From assembly GCF_018687715.1 (NCBI RefSeq), contig NC_056764.1:9862501-9926500 (forward strand): 64,000 nt of DNA. Direction: 5' to 3'. A program made the position numbers and the translations under genes. Positions 22,529-32,543 of the stretch are shown here, piece by piece. This DNA is from Carya illinoinensis. Taxonomy: Eukaryota > Streptophyta > Magnoliopsida > Fagales > Juglandaceae. Position 1 is the stretch's first letter; each line of letters starts with the position of its first letter. A model generated the notes under the pieces. The model was not told the origin of the DNA. It was given only the letters and a program-made list of their open reading frames with translations, and searched no databases.

Positions 22529-25500
22529 TTAATTCCTTGGATCATTATCCTGATTTGAGAGATGTAATCCCTTCCATTGCGCCTAAATGAATAAAAAGTC
22601 ACTATTATCATATAAAGAAAGAAAATTTGAAAAAACTAAATTTGCTATATTTTATACACCAATTACCTGCATTATAGGAGCACTCAATCCAATATGAAAA
22701 GCCTCCGTAGTGTATACCTGATCAGTTGTGTCCTAAGGAGGGCATAAAAAATTGTTAAAAGTGGCAATGCACTTAACAAAAAATAATACCAATATAATTT
22801 ATTTCTCATTACCTGTGAGGGAGGAGCAATCTGTCCAATACCAAAATTATCCCTAGTGTATGCTTGATGAGGTGTGTACTGTGAGTGGCATAAAAAAGTT
22901 ATTTAATTACAAGGCTAAAAAATAGCAGTCCCAAAATTGTTACATATAATTAATCCTAGTATATATATATCGCCTCATGAATCCAAGTTACTACTACCCA
23001 AAAAATCTTAAAATTAAGCTACCAAACGAGATAGTCTTTTGCATGGAATTTCCATAGAAATACACATCATATTATAAATTAGCACTGATATACCATTGAC
23101 AATTCTGGACCCATAAATTAAACAACTAATTAATGATATATTGTTAGAGCCTATCTCTCAAGCAGCCCCATAAATGATGTTATGCCAAGGCTAGATGTAT
23201 TGTAATGATATGCCATTAGAAGAGGTGGAGGGGGCATTGGAAATGACAAGTTTGGTAGTTTTAGAGCATTCGCATCAGTCTTCCAATTACCTGTGAGGGA
23301 GAAGCAGTCCCTTCAGTGCCAAAATAATCCGTAGCAATCGAAGGAGTTGAAAAAAAATCTGGCGAATGTGTCCAAATTTGACTTTGTTGATCCTATAGCA
23401 AAAGTTCATTATGATTACCATGTTCTAAAATATAAAAAATATAGCAATTGTGAATAGGGAAAAACAACCTGAGTTTGAGGAGCCTCTTGCTGTGTGCCGC
23501 TCACAGTGCATTCATATGAAGCGCGACTACTTCGCTGTGCATTGGAATGAAAATAAAAATTTATCATTATTAGAAAACTAATATTTTTTGAAATGTAAAT
23601 TTAGTACACAATATTAATAAAAAGGAACCTCGACTTCGTCACGGTGCAATCGCCTTCTCGTACTAGATTTCTTAAGACTCTTCTCAACGGGGTGCACTTT
23701 TCTTTTAGTCGGTGGTCTTCCCTTACTTCGAACTACTAACGGACTAAGAACTCTACCTGTCGTGCCCTCCATAGAAGTAACTGGATCAACTGTGGTGCTA
23801 GTATCACAATCAACGATACCAGGGTACTGTACCTTCAATTGTTCTATCTGGCTAATCAATTTCACACAGCTGCTCTCGGCCTTTGAAGCATTGGAACACA
23901 GTTCATAGAAGACATTTTGGATCCTATCGTACCTTCGGGTATCGTCGATGCTACTAGTGTCATAACTACTTTTCACGAAGATGTATTTTCGCTTTACATC
24001 CTTCTTCCACCGATCCAAGATATATTTTGATGGTATTGTATCCTTGCCTAGTTGAGTCAAGATACGAAGAGCGTGCCTGCATAATATGCCCCTAAACTCA
24101 AACAACTTACAACTGCATTTAACATCAAGGGGATCTTCATCAACTTCGACAGTGAAATTCACACGTTTTAGGAAGTTATCACTAACTTGAACCTCATCGG
24201 CAACTACGCACTTATATCGAGCACCCTCACATCCCAAAAAAGTGGTAGTCAAATATATAAGTCCTCGCAATTCCTCTTGTACTTCTTTGAATTTAGCAAT
24301 TGTATATGCTTTTTGAAATTGCTTCTCAAGAGGATATCGAGTGATGCAAGGAATCTTTGTGTTGAATGAATTAAAGTCAGCAATTGCTTCATTCTCAACC
24401 TTTCTCCTAAGGGCTGAATCGTATTGGTCAACAAATTGTTTCAAAGTTGTTTTAGTGTTAACGTAGTCTTCGAAAAAGGCATTCATGCCTTCACTCCGTT
24501 GTGTAGTTGACATTCCTGCCCAAAATGTGTCTCTAACGTAGGCTGGCACCCAAAAATACCGATCACTATATAATGATACCAACCATGCATTCTCATGTAA
24601 ATCATAAGTATCAAGCATATCGCCCCAATGTGCCTCGAATTCTTTCTCACTGAAAGAGTCATAAACGCATTTATGTAGAGTATTCTTTATTTCCTCATAT
24701 TGATAATGTAATCCAAACTTCTCAGGAAGCTTTTTCATTATATGCCACAAGCAAAAGCGATGCCTAGACGTTGGAAACACCCTTGAAATTGCAATTTTCA
24801 TAGCCTTATCTTGGTCTGTGATGATTGCATTTGGTGGTTGATCATTCATACATTTCAACCATGACTCAAACAACCACTCAAATGTATTTGCGTCCTCGTT
24901 GGATATTAATCCACACCCGAATAGGATTGACTGCCCATGGTGGTTCACACCCACAAAAGGTGCAAAAGGCATCTTATATGCATTAGTCAAATATGTCGTG
25001 TCAAATGTAATCACATCCCCAAATGATTCATACGCAGCTCTACTTCGGGCGTCTGCCCAAAACACATTCTTTAACCGCATCTCATTGTCAACGTCTATCT
25101 TATAATAAAACTCTGGATTTCTTTTTTGCATATCATCGAAATAGTTACATAGAGCTGTAAAACCTCCAACCCCGAGGCGAAGTTGTCTAGCTTTGTCGAT
25201 GTAGTTTCGACACTCCTTCTCCCCGAATGGCACATTCTCGTAACCCCCCGCCTCAACAACCACAGCCTTGAAATTTTTGGACAACCTTATTCCTGCCTCG
25301 TCATTTATTTCAAGCCTCTTAGCCACACGAGCATCAACTTTCTTAAAGCATCTAAAATGCCTTGCCTTTCCCGGACTACAAACGTGTGTGTGATCCAAGG
25401 TCACTTTAGATAGGGTATATCCACCTTCATCATTCAGCCTCGCGTTAATCCTAGCCATACACCCTATCTTCTCTGTCTGTCTTGGTTTCATAACATTGGC

Positions 25501-25761
25501 AGCCTTACTCTTTGATGTGCCTCCTCGTGCACATGCCAAGCAAATCCATCTGACATTCCCATCGTCATCTTGTCTAGAATTCCTTTTACACACTCCAAAA
25601 CCCTTTTGCTTACCATATTTCATATAGTAAGACCGAACTTCTTCTACAGATGAAAAGCTCATTCCTACTATTGGTTCTTCAATAGTTTCATCACAATCAA
25701 TCTCCTTATCAATTCCTACCTTATCACATTCTTTATCTAAATGTTCTATGTCAGTATCCAT
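22529..25761 (-). CDS. FAR1/FRS-type MULE transposase or FAR1-related protein, six exons, about 828 aa
   Basis: Exon 1 (25761-23629, 711 codons) has a FAR1 DNA-binding zinc domain (about residues 37-130: MSFSSVEEVRSYYMKYGKQK, Cys/Cys/Cys and DHTHVC). It also has a MULE transposase core (FDTTY near 253, TDQDKAM near 315, FCLWHI) and a SWIM zinc finger (CSC near 549-551, CRH near 561-563). Read through, it would stop at 23614 (715 aa). Phase-0 splicing instead joins exons 23534-23469, 23392-23291, 22878-22813, 22732-22667 and 22582-22529, ending in TAA. The donor of intron 1 (GAG/GTTCCT) is weak; the later sites (CAG/GTAAT) are good. A 5'UTR intron with a GTAAGA donor near 26930 is plausible. 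The flanking inverted ends favour an intact transposase over a host FRS regulator. FAR1 family members act in the nucleus. Confidence 0.82.
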
Positions 25762-27085
25762 TGTTCAGCCAACGTTCGAATTGCCCTTCATGATGCAAAA
25801 AGATATAGAAAAAAAAAAAATAGCACTACTGTCAGAACAAGCAAATATAGTTTGAAAATAGAACATAATGTAGTTTGAAAATAAAACATCAATTACTATC
25901 AGAAATCAACTTCTTATATAAACCATAAAAGCAATTAAAAGTGAAATTCTATGAGTGATCATCAACAACGATCAATTGACATACCCAAAGCCCCAATACG
26001 TTAAAAAGATATTCTAAACTTCTCTCCAAGACAAACAAATAAGCCAAAAGAATTTTTTCCTTACATAGATTCAATTAGAATGTTAACTGTGTCTCAATCG
26101 CCAAAGAAAAAATAAGATAGAAATGATATATCTAAAAATTTTAAAGGGCTTTATATGTGGGTCTCGAAAAATTAAAATATAGTGTTGATAATCTATCATC
26201 AAAATTTATCATCTGGTCTATCAAAACATACAAAACAAAAAAGCAAACTTCAACTAAATGCGCTCTAAAAAAATATAGAATAATTGAAGTTATAATGGTA
26301 TGGGGCTTCGCTTCTGTTTTACAAGATTTTTCAAAGTCAGCAACCACTTGCATCAGTCTGAACCTACTCTTATATACTGGAAAACACTAACATTAGAAAA
26401 TTATTTACTTTTTCAAGTCCTCAATCTTATTTGGAGCATCTGAAACTCCATGAAGTTAAATAAGACTAGGGGAATGATTCAACAACTGAAAGGCTAGTTG
26501 CTTTTCTTGAAACGGAAAAAATCATTTTTTTTAAACAATATTATTTATATTTACACACCTTTTTGCCTTTCCAGAGTGATGATATAACTTTCTCTCGATT
26601 TTGCTCTGTTTTTTTTTTCTATAATTTCAGAAGCGCTGCTCATTCGTTGAGGTCAAGGAATGCCGCGTACAAAAAACAAAAAAACAAAGGACAATATCAA
26701 AACTAAAAGGATGTTTCAAAACCACAGATTTCATCATAATCAATTTATACATCAAAAATTGAGGGAAAAAATGATAAATGTACCTCTCGGATTAGAGTTT
26801 GGACAAAGGAGAGCTGGAAGTCGACGCCGGAAATGGATTTCTTGCTGAATGGACTGGATGCTGATGGACGTCTGACGGAAGAGCTAGAGGAAACAAAGGT
26901 GGGCTTATAGGGGGTTTGGAGATTTCTTACCGCTTGTTCACGTCTGAAGAAAAAATAAGGAGGGGACGTTGGGAGGGACACTTTCTTCTAAGACTAGAAA
27001 AAAAAAAAAATACAAACGTGACATGCCAGTTCAAACGGTAAGATAAAACGGGAAGCTACAGCGGTGACTGTAGCATTACCCATAT

Positions 27086-27900
27086 ACTTTTGTACGAGTA
27101 CTGTGTGGACAGCATAGCTTTAAGTTCGATCGAGATAATAAATCCACTCAAGTAACCTCTTGCGCACGACTTAATACGTTTCCGTATTGTTGTAGATAAT
27201 TTCTTTTAAGAAATCGAGGAGAGATTCGATCGATATCTTTTAGTCAAAAATAAGATATATATATATATATTATAAATATAATTGCAGTTTCGGCTTATTC
27301 AAAAAAATAATAATCTTTGGAATATAATTTATGTTGAGAGATGGATGAATATGAATTAATATCAGCCGATTATGAGAATCTTATTGACTTTATATAATTA
27401 CGTCCGTGCATGCATGTCAGTAGCGCTGTGTAAGAAATCGCTTGACCCGACCCGCGAAGAAACCGATTTTCAATGATGCTTGAGTTCGTCCAACGTGCTA
27501 AATGTCACTCAAAACCAACGTCTTCCGCTACTTCCTTCATTTGCAAACAAAGAAGGTTTCAAAAAAAACCCAATTCCAACACAACCGTACGTGCTACTAT
27601 TCACTGGAATCATTGCCACCACCGAAAATCGATACGCGACTGTAAAGGAGGAATAAACAAGTAGCAGTTTTGGGGTACGAAGTCAATTCTTCCGAGATGG
27701 AAGGCATAGCCATCACAGAATAAGCTAAAGCAGCTCGGGATGGTCATGGATGCAACCCCAAATCTATTTTGCGACACCGTCCATTACAATCCTTTCGATC
27801 TTTATGGATGGGTCCAGAGCATGCTTTCCGAGCTCAATAATCCACCCAATACCATTCTTGGCCCTATGTTTCAAGGCCAGCAAATCGACGATCCTCTTCC
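27086..27900. other. Intergenic DNA between MULE and PPR relic
   Basis: AT-rich to about 27430, then a mixed stretch with a short open frame at 27473-27664 and no recognisable domain. It may contain further decayed sequence downstream of the PPR relic on the minus strand. Confidence 0.4.
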
Positions 27901-28320
27901 CAGCAGCATAGCATCGAACACCTTCCTTGCATCCTCCAAAATCCCACATTTCCCATACATATCAACTAGACTACTTGCCACAAATTCACACCCACCAAAA
28001 CCCATCTTCACCACATACCGATGAAGCCCTTTCCCAAACTCAATCCATCACAGAGCCCGGCAAGCTTTCAACGCATTTAGAGCTATGAAATTAGCATGCA
28101 AAACCCCACGTTTTTCATCTCAAAAACCCAATAAAGCCTCCTCCCTATAACCCATCCTACAATGCAACCAAATAATAGCAGCCCAAGAAAATGTGTTCTC
28201 CACCTGTAGCCTGCGAAACAAACGGTTCCCAAACTCCAAAACATTGCATTTGGAATAGAATGTCACCAACTTGGTTTTGATATACTCATTTCTGGAAAAG
28301 AAATCACGTTGGGTAGAGCA
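27900..28320 (-). pseudogene. PPR protein fragment (PLS type, CRR21/At5g55740-like)
   Basis: On the minus strand from about 28310 the translation reads RNEYIKTKLVTFYSKCNVLE, then GNRLFRRLQVENTFSWAAII and CRMGYREEALLGF, then a stop. A second part reads FGKGLHRYVVKMGFGGCEFV, then ASSLVDMYGKCGILEDARKV and FDAM. These are consecutive pentatricopeptide motifs of a PLS-class plant PPR protein; such proteins edit organelle RNA. Two stops (after LLGF and after KACRAL) and the abrupt loss of similarity after FDAM show a fragment. The CRR21 resemblance is from memory and less certain than the PPR call. The plus-strand frame at 27740-28024 is its antisense shadow. Confidence 0.75.
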
Positions 28321-28466
28321 GTACTTCCTCCCTCAACTTAATTGCATGAACCGATCACCTTGGCGTGATTCGGATCGATCTATAGATGATTTCTCGCATG
28401 CATATTCATCGCATATATAAAAGCGGGTTGACCCAATATTGAGTCTGGTTAGGCTGACTTGCTTCT

Positions 28467-28482
28467 AACAAGCATGAGGGTT
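28467..28482. repeat. Left target-site duplication of the LINE
   Basis: AACAAGCATGAGGGTT, identical to 36681-36696 after the LINE poly(A). Confidence 0.95.
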
Positions 28483-28518
28483 AAACTAATGGTAATCACT
28501 TTTGCTCTCTCTCTCAAT

Positions 28519-28635
<117 letters not shown>

Positions 28636-28754
28636 GAGACTGAGACAGAGTAAGGTTTAAGTCCCCTTGCCGGTGCAGGGTGGTTCTGTCTCTCCTCCGA
28701 GAGTTTGGTGGTTATTCTCGCTACTCGTTACTGATCATATCGGCTTTCCAATCC

Positions 28755-29372
28755 ATGATGGAGGAAGAAGACCTTGCAAAGAGATGGGAAAGACTGAACA
28801 TGTCTACAACAGAAAGTGAAGTGTTAAAAATCCCCTCTGCTAGGTCTAAAAAGGATTTCCTGCGTAGAAAGCACTGCATTGTTGGGGGAGTCTTGACCGA
28901 GAAAGGAATAAACAGCGAAGCATTCAGAACAACTATGTCGCAAATCTGGAGATTGGAGGGTTGGGTAAAGTTCAAAGAGTTAGGAGAACTCAAATTTATA
29001 ATCGAATTTCAACTACTGATGGATAAGGAAAAAGTGTTAGGGGGACGCCCATGGTTCTTTGATAGAAACTTGGTGTCTTTTCTAGAAATGGATGAAGATG
29101 ATTCTTTAAATGTAATAAATTTTCAATTTGAACCATTCTGGGTCCAACTACATGGATTGCCATGGGGGGCAATGATAGACGAAGTGGGGTTACATTTGGG
29201 GTCCTCGGTTGGCCAGGTCATAAGAGTGGACACTGACTCTGATGGGGTTGCATGGGGAAAGTGTATGAGGATAAGAGTTGCAGTAGACTTACACAAACCA
29301 CTTCTACGTGGAAAGTGGGTGGAACTAAACAACCGTAAACATTGGATTTCTGTAAAATATGAAAGACTGCAG
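28755..29372 (+). CDS. LINE ORF1, N-terminal segment (DUF4283)
   Basis: It starts MMEEEDLAKRWERLNMSTTE, the standard start of plant LINE ORF1 proteins. The DUF4283 pattern follows: IWRLEGWVKFKELGELKFII, VLGGRPWFFDRNLVSFLEMD, PFWVQLHGLPWG, GKCMRIRVAVDLHKPLLRGK and KYERLQ. ORF1 proteins of L1 elements bind the element RNA and accompany it in the cytoplasm. The frame is open for all 206 codons and is then interrupted, exactly at a codon boundary, by the 29373-31727 insertion. Confidence 0.88.
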
Positions 29373-31727
29373 GTGACTCAGTCTCGAATGTGCTTCCAAG
29401 TGTAGAAGTGTCAAGTTGTATCAAGGATAAGTCCAGGATCGTATTCCACAGGGACAAAGGGTCATCAAAGCGTATAAGAAATTTGTGAGTAACAAATGAA
29501 TCGAGTATGAGAGATGAAAATAAAATTAAAATGCAATGCAAAAAGATAATCGAAATTGAAATTAGAGTTTCTAAAAAAAAAAACAAATTAACGAACACTT
29601 GGGTTGGGTTTGGGACTCTCTTTATTTTGGATTCTAGATAATTTTCTCGATTCACAACCCAATCAAGGCATTGATAATCGGAAGATAAAAAGGTTAAGCT
29701 CAAGTTTTGCAATATTTTCCTAAGGGATTTTCTATTTTACTAGCCGAACACACATTAACAAACAAACGAAAGAAGCCTTGATAATTTTCAAACTTTTGTT
29801 GTGCCTTACGTCAACAACAAAATAAGAGCAAGAGCTTCAATCTATTTTCAATTTAAATCCGACTAGTAACATAGTGAAATCAATAATTATCAACAAAATA
29901 TTGCATCGATCTAGAATCCAAAACAAACCACGTCTCATTCCACAACCCAAGCTTAAGAAATTAGCTACGCATAATATTTCTAGCAATAAAAAGTAATCTA
30001 AGTAAATTCATATTAAAAATTAAAGAAAATACTAACATAGAATAAATTTTAAAATGCAAAATAGATGATCTATACAAAAAAACAGCAGTTCAAATGGTCA
30101 AAGCTTAAAGAAATAAAACAAATCAAAATTAACTAAATGAATAAAACTTAAGAAAATTAAATGAAGCTTAACGCTGCCCAAAGGAAATGAAAAGAACAAC
30201 AAGCTAAATCCACTAACAAACCAAATGAAATGAACCCGTAAATAAAAGTCTAATCCAAAGAGAATAGGAAGTAGAGGTTGAAACAGCCGCCACAAGAAAC
30301 GAAATAAAAACAAATAAAAACAAGAGAGAGTTCTCCCAGGTCTGTAAACCTCAACCTGAAAAAAAGCAAAAAAAAAAAAAAACAAATAACCAGCTAAATG
30401 AAAGGTAGAAGAAACTGCCGAGTGTCTGAAACGAAAGAAAGGAATTAACAACTCCGCTGCTACCTACTGCTATGAACGAAAATGAAAAGAAGAAGAAAAA
30501 CTCAAACTAAGCTACTGCTGTAGCCGAACGAAATATGAAAGAAAAAGCAAGAAGATCAAACTGCATCCTTGCGTCTGAAAACATAAGGAAGAAAATAGCA
30601 ATCCCCTTACCTAACTGTCTCCAACGAAAAATGCAAAAAAAATAAAAGTCTGCTGGTCCCTCCAACAAATGCTCCTCTTAAACCAGAAGAAAAGAAAGAA
30701 AAAAAACTGAAACTCCCCAAGCTCCTGCTGCTCCAAACCGAAAAAAAAAAAAAGAAAAATAAATGAAAGTAAAAGTCAAGAAAAACAGCTGCCCAAGTCT
30801 TGCCTCCTGCTGCTGCCAAACCAAAAACTCCTAGCCGTATAAAACAAGTTGAGAAGTAAAGAGTCATTCTCTTACTGCTGCTTTCGGTCCAGCTATCCTC
30901 CTTCTGCTTCTTTCGGCTCCATCTGATTTCTTGCTGTCCTGATCAACGTGATTTGCTCCAGCATGCAAAGTGTGGCTGTCATTGACCTTCCATGTGCAGA
31001 AGCAAGAAAAGCTTGCCTTCCAGCAACATGTTTTCTACATTGGTGTGCTGTCCATGTGAGTTTGGTCTATATGTTTGCATTTTTCTGCATGTCTGCATGT
31101 GTTGGTCTGCTGCATGGTTGAATTTTCTGCATGTGTGATGTTGTGGTCCGAATGATGCTATCTGCCAGCTGTCATGCATGTGTGAACTGGCCGTGTGCTC
31201 TTCCTTGCTGCAGCAGCTGCTGTGAGTTGGTGTGAATGGTGTCCGAATGAGTTTGTTTTGCATGTGTATTGTGCATTTCTTCTCCTGCTGCTCTGCTGTA
31301 ACGTCCAAGTGCCTTTCTGCTTTTAGCATGTGTGAGTTTCCAGCGTGTGTGAGTTTCCAGCGTGTGTGAGCTGGTGTTCTCCTGCTGTAGCAGCTGCATG
31401 TGTGAATGTGTGTGTGAATTGTCTGCATGTGTGTTGCAGAACTGCATGTGTGCATGCATGTGTTTGCACTTTTCTGCTCTTTCCGTTCAAGGGTCTGCAT
31501 GTGTGAGTGCTTTTGCTGCTGTGTGCATTTGATGTCCGAGTGATGCTCTTTTATTATTTTCATAAATGTCCTGCAACAATTATAGAATTTTATGTATAAA
31601 ATATTAGCATCAATTAGTTTAACATCAAGTACTAGAATTTGATACATAGTTAAGTGCCCAATTCTCATTTGATAAAATAAATCGTTCATTTAAGCAACTT
31701 AATTATGCAATTCTAATACTTTATCAG
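29373..31727 (-). mobile_element. 2.36-kb insertion in LINE ORF1, bounded GT...AG and in phase 0
   Basis: The inserted DNA begins GTGACTCAG after CTGCAG (29372) and ends TTTATCAG (31727) before CAAGCG. Removing it restores ORF1 (ERLQ joined to QAFCFHC). CAG stands on both sides, which may be a 3-bp duplication. The left part has, on the minus strand, CCCTGTGGAATACGATCC, a phrase I associate with LTR 3' regions of plant Ty3/gypsy-type elements. The middle (29480-30900) is A-rich, and 31000-31540 is full of GCATGTGTG repeats. No protein domain and no terminal inverted repeat were found. It is probably a non-autonomous retroelement on the minus strand; its class is uncertain. Confidence 0.7.
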
Positions 31728-32543
31728 CAAGCGTTCTGTTTCCACTGTGGCATTATTGCCCATAAAGGCAAAAACCGCACACAACAGATGGGTCCTACCC
31801 AAGACATTGATTCCAAGCCAATGCAGTTTGGCCCTTGGCTCAGGGCTCAACCTTTGAATTCGAGGGTCTTCGATGCTCGACAATATGGTGGCAAAACTGA
31901 TGGCCTGAACCAACAGCAAAGACAGCAATCTGAAACTCCCAATGATAAGAACAAGGGCAATAGCAGTGGTAAGGAAATAAGGAAGGAAGAAATCATAGCC
32001 ACTGTTGAGGATCTTAATAAAACAAACAGTAATGCTAAGGAAAATAGCACTAAAATGGATACCCAAACTATGGAGGGTTTCAGGTATTCTAATTTTGGAA
32101 ACTCCCTAGGGTCAGAGCCCCTTATTGATCCAATGGTTGAGGTACCTACTGTTAACTGTCTACCATCCAAACTACTAAAATCTGCAGATAACAATGTTTA
32201 CAATGAAAATGATATACTACTGCCTGCTGTTGTTTTTGATTCACCTCCATGTATGATTAGTGAATTGAAACAAAACAAATCTAGTGTAGTCATGGATATA
32301 CCTAGTAGCACTGGTGTTATGACCAGACAGAGAGGGGCCACCTGGAAAAGAAAGGCTAGGGAGGGTCTCCAACCCATCCCTATGGACACGATTAGTAGAA
32401 GTAAGGGGAACAAGAAAAGAAGCTCGAACACTCAGCTAGAGTTACCTTTAAAAAACAAGAAAGCAAAAGAAAACCAAGACTCAAGTGTTAACAGTTACAA
32501 CACCAAGATGGTGGGGCTGCAGAACAGACATGATAGGTTCTAG
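31728..32543 (+). CDS. LINE ORF1, C-terminal segment (zinc knuckle)
   Basis: It continues ORF1 after the insertion: QAFCFHCGIIAHKGKNRTQQ and onward for 272 codons including the stop TAG at 32541-32543. The CCHC knuckle pattern C-x2-C-x4-H-x4-C is present except that the last position is Arg (CGC) instead of Cys (TGC), so zinc binding is probably lost. The C-terminal part is Lys/Ser-rich with a basic stretch (RSKGNKKRSSNTQLELPLKN), as usual. Its end overlaps the start of ORF2 by 14 bp. Confidence 0.85.
   Translation, partial: QAFCFHCGIIAHKGKNRTQQMGPTQDIDSKPMQFGPWLRAQPLNSRVFDARQYGGKTDGLNQQQRQQSETPNDKNKGNSSGKEIRKEEIIATVEDLNKTNSNAKENSTKMDTQTMEGFRYSNFGNSLGSEPLIDPMVEVPTVNCLPSKLLKSADNNVYNENDILLPAVVFDSPPCMISELKQNKSSVVMDIPSSTGVMTRQRGATWKRKAREGLQPIPMDTISRSKGNKKRSSNTQLELPLKNKKAKENQDSSVNSYNTKMVGLQNRHDRF

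Larger units (their letters stand above)
19878..27080 (-). mobile_element. MULE-like DNA transposon (FAR1/FRS-transposase type), about 7.2 kb
   Basis: The left end (from about 19878) and the reverse complement of the right end (to about 27080) share ordered blocks over about 65 bp: AATGCTAC, ACCGCT, CCCG, GGCATG, CGT. This is a degenerate long terminal inverted repeat of Mutator style. Between them lies a FAR1-type transposase gene on the minus strand (25761-22529) and about 2.6 kb on the left that is not explained. A clean 9-bp target duplication is not visible; ATATAC occurs just outside both ends. The exact termini are uncertain by several bases. Confidence 0.68.

Noticed and set aside
27740..28024. 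94-codon plus-strand frame
   Set aside because: It is antisense to the PPR relic.
30979..31689. 236-codon minus-strand frame
   Set aside because: It is His/Thr/Met-rich text from GCATGTGTG-type repeats inside the LINE insertion; no domain, and the second frame reads similarly.
29373..31727. Helitron or CACTA as the class of the LINE insertion
   Set aside because: No TC/CTRR ends with A-T target as in Helitrons, and no CACTA-type inverted ends; only CAG repeats at both borders.
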